From NCBI GenBank assembly GCA_030605475.1, contig JAUWIG010000016.1:1-64000 (forward strand): DNA of 64,000 bases. Direction: 5' to 3'. The position numbers were made by a program, and so were the translations under genes. This DNA is from Planctomycetota bacterium. Its GTDB lineage: Bacteria > Planctomycetota > Phycisphaerae > Sedimentisphaerales > Anaerobacaceae. Every line of letters starts with the position of its first letter. Within the stretch, counting starts at the first letter, position 1. Positions 62,417 to 64,000 of the stretch are shown here, piece by piece. The notes under the pieces are model-generated. The model had not been told where the DNA came from. It saw only the letters and a program-made list of their open reading frames with translations, and did no database searches.

Positions 62417-62857
62417 ATGGAAAACAAGACGGTAAATAAGCAGGGTGAGCAGTATGCCAGCTTTAATTTCGTGAGGTTCTTCGCACCTAAGGTTGCTGAG
62501 GATTTAAACCTTGCCGAGGATTATCTACATATATGGAATGATCCACACGGGAGCATGTTGAAGGTTAGAGCGGCTATAGAAGATCTTGTAGCCAATCACA
62601 TAGTTGTTAGAGAACTGCCAATGAATCAATCTGCACCTAAACCAAGTTTTCAAGAATGCATAGAGTTGCTGGGTAAGAAAGGAACTATCCCAAAGAAGGT
62701 TATACAATCAATGGAGTATATACGAAAGCGAGGTAATCGAGCGAACCACGAGAGATGGGACAAGTTGTACGATGCACGCGAGTGCCTCAAGCAGGCATAT
62801 AAGATTTTAAGCTATTGGGAAACAGTAAGTTTATTTGGAGGTCAGAATAATAATTAA
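62417..62857 (+). CDS. DUF4145-like helical protein
   Basis: 146 residues from ATG at 62417 with AAGGAG upstream. A longer frame to 62387 is not needed. The pattern YASFNFVRFFAPKVAEDL, then MLKVRAAIEDLVANHIV, and late IRKRGNRANHERW is like the DUF4145/HEPN-type helical domain seen at the N-terminus of type I and III restriction helicases and in stand-alone proteins. The RxxxNxxxH-like segment RKRGNRANHE could be a HEPN motif, and many HEPN proteins are RNases. No partner helicase or antitoxin is adjacent. Function unknown. Confidence 0.55.
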   Translation: MENKTVNKQGEQYASFNFVRFFAPKVAEDLNLAEDYLHIWNDPHGSMLKVRAAIEDLVANHIVVRELPMNQSAPKPSFQECIELLGKKGTIPKKVIQSMEYIRKRGNRANHERWDKLYDARECLKQAYKILSYWETVSLFGGQNNN

Positions 62858-63056
62858 ATAGAATTAAATAGGGGACAGTATTTTCTTTATCCATCTGGCA
62901 CTTTCAAACCACAAACCACCCAAAATTGAAGCCAAACGCAAGTCCAAAACGCCCTAAATATTGCCTATAATCTCCAAGGTTGATACAATACTGGCCCAAA
63001 TCGAGACTCAAAATGGACTATTGAGCGATTTGTTGATTTATAGAATGGAATGAACT

Positions 63057-63584
63057 ATGGGGTCTGTACCAAAAGAAATCAAATTGATGGAGCAAATCGC
63101 TAGAGAGCTTGAAAGGTGGGCTGATGATAAATCAAAACAGCTTTCGGCTTTATCTGACGGTTATCTCTCCAGCTTTCCGGACTCATTTTGCCTTCAATTA
63201 TATGAGGTTCTTGAGTGGTTACAATGGCATAAACCGAATTTAGCAAAGTCTGTAGAGGAAGAACACAACGCGATTAGGCAATTTATTGAAGCCAGCAAAC
63301 ACGAATATGATAATGGACATAAACCAGTTGCTGGGCCTTTCCTCGCAAGAATTTCTGCAGACATACTGGCAAGGAAACTGCGACATTTAGCGCAAATCGC
63401 CAGAGAAGAACTAAAAAATAAAGAAAAAGTTAATTCATCGATAACCGGCTGGATATTTAAGAAAACGTCCCATCTTATTGCGGTTATTATTTTCCTTCTC
63501 GCAGCGCTACTTACAATTTTTCATTACTTGGGGTGGCTGGAACCAATTAGGGCATTTATTTACAACATTCTGCGGCCTAAGTGA
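63057..63584 (+). CDS. Hypothetical C-terminally membrane-anchored protein
   Basis: 175 residues. Residues 1-120 are helical and charged (IKLMEQIARELERWADDKS, FCLQLYEVLEWLQWHKPN, EEHNAIRQFIEASKHEYDNG). A hydrophobic membrane segment lies at about 138-160 (LIAVIIFLLAALLTIFHYLGW), followed by a short tail. No catalytic motif is recognised. ATG at 63057 has only a weak ribosome site. It stands alone in the accessory end of the window. Confidence 0.5.
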   Translation: MGSVPKEIKLMEQIARELERWADDKSKQLSALSDGYLSSFPDSFCLQLYEVLEWLQWHKPNLAKSVEEEHNAIRQFIEASKHEYDNGHKPVAGPFLARISADILARKLRHLAQIAREELKNKEKVNSSITGWIFKKTSHLIAVIIFLLAALLTIFHYLGWLEPIRAFIYNILRPK

Positions 63585-63726
63585 AAACCGTTTTGTTAGT
63601 GAATCGTAAATTGAGCCACGAGCTAAGAACTGAAAAACCCTCTGCGCCCTCAGAGGACGCCCCCGTGGCAAAAAAATCTCCACCTCAAAGCCCTCTTCCA
63701 AAAACCACGATTCTTAAAGCAGTCCA

Positions 63727-63748
63727 TAAGTATATATGCATATACTTA
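63727..63748. repeat. 8-6-8 inverted repeat, copy 4, beside the ArsR gene
   Basis: TAAGTATA-TATGCA-TATACTTA. Compared with the copies at 38.8-39.5 kb, the second base of the left arm and the matching base of the right arm have both changed, so symmetry is kept. It lies 25 bases beyond the 3' end of a partial ArsR-type regulator gene. Confidence 0.75.
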
Positions 63749-63773
63749 TATCCCCGTACAAAAACCCTGCTGT

Positions 63774-64000
63774 CTAATCCCCATCCAGCTCAAATAGCTT
63801 GCTGGTGGCCTTGTGAATGCGAGCTATGTTTTGTACATCGAGATGATAATAAACATGGAACCCTCTCTTCTGAAATTTTACAATGCGTGCGTCTTTCAAA
63901 ACTCGAAGATGCTGAGAAGTTGCCGACTGTGATATACCCAGTCGCGATGTCAACTCAGTAACACATAGCGCTCGCCGCTTAAGAACCTGCACAATGCGTA
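63774..64000 (-). CDS. ArsR-family transcriptional regulator (5' end outside window)
   Basis: At least 75 residues. The frame is open to the window edge, and the residues before the first GTG (RI, then VQVLKRRALCVTEL) fit the family, so the gene starts beyond 64000. The winged helix-turn-helix LTSRLGISQSATSQHLRVLK and wing FQKRGFHVYYHLD are typical ArsR/SmtB features. No metal-binding ELCVCDL motif is seen (the segment reads ALCVTEL), so the effector is probably not arsenite and may be a redox or other signal. It is a dimeric DNA-binding repressor by family. Confidence 0.85.
   Translation of the reverse strand, partial: RIVQVLKRRALCVTELTSRLGISQSATSQHLRVLKDARIVKFQKRGFHVYYHLDVQNIARIHKATSKLFELDGD

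Noticed and set aside
1-64000. tRNA, rRNA or known riboswitch
   Set aside because: No cloverleaf with the T-loop consensus, rRNA segment or familiar riboswitch core was recognised by eye. A covariance-model scan would be needed to exclude one fully.

Overview
The window looks like chromosomal DNA of a Planctomycetota bacterium of the Phycisphaerae type, probably an anaerobe. The grounds are: very large secreted LamG and beta-helix proteins full of Asp-Pro-Asn (DPN) turns; dockerin-like calcium-loop pairs on secreted proteins; an exosortase/exopolysaccharide locus; two groEL genes; and a single-chain pyruvate:ferredoxin oxidoreductase. This assignment is inferred from gene content. No rRNA or tRNA gene was recognised.

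Layout. 1-4.7 kb: the end of a membrane TPR protein, a promoter with a possible tiny ORF, and a secreted double-LamG protein closed by a strong terminator. 5.0-6.7 kb: an ECF sigma factor and its membrane anti-sigma partner. 6.8-12.7 kb, minus strand: a chaperone cluster in transcription order groEL, groES, groEL, dnaJ, grpE and an FmdB-type zinc ribbon. 12.9-15.2 kb, minus strand: a decayed restriction island with a truncated hsdM, a zinc-ribbon membrane protein, an intact gene that joins a PUA/EVE-like domain to a PD-(D/E)XK nuclease, and a 3' gene remnant. 15.2-16.1 kb: non-coding DNA with a helically phased T-tract array. 16.1-16.9 kb: tsaB, with microsatellite-like repeats in its coding sequence. 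17.0-31.7 kb: a secretin-less paralogue, a full secretin and a giant secreted beta-helix protein of about 3,275 residues. 31.8-34.5 kb: aroA-aroC. 34.5-38.3 kb: a hairpin cluster and a candidate conflict or signalling operon (TIR protein plus KGGVGR-type ATPase with small unknown genes). 38.3-39.7 kb: a repeat-only region. 39.7-41.5 kb: a secreted subtilase with a dockerin-like tail. 41.8-45.2 kb: pyrR-pyrB-pyrC and a YacP-type NYN nuclease. 45.4-49.0 kb: nifJ. 49.8-61.6 kb: a polysaccharide export/exosortase operon (Wza-like lipoprotein, exosortase, EpsI, giant TPR protein, Wzc-like BY-kinase, sugar epimerase). 61.6-64 kb: a frayed accessory end with small unknown genes, a decayed epimerase 3' end and a partial ArsR regulator.

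How it fits together. The exosortase/EPS operon, the secretin pair and the DPN-rich secreted proteins suggest a cell building an elaborate surface with exported polysaccharide. The chaperone, aromatic, pyrimidine and PFOR genes are housekeeping. The accessory material is the restriction island, the TIR/ATPase operon and the 61.8-64 kb end. Many spaces between genes, and a few coding regions, carry short degenerate tandem repeats and dispersed repeats. Two inverted-repeat families show compensatory changes.

The best candidates for something undescribed are the TIR/KGGVGR operon with its flanking unknown genes, the PUA-like/PD-(D/E)XK fusion, the covarying 8-6-8 inverted repeat found beside an ArsR gene, and the phased T-tract array.
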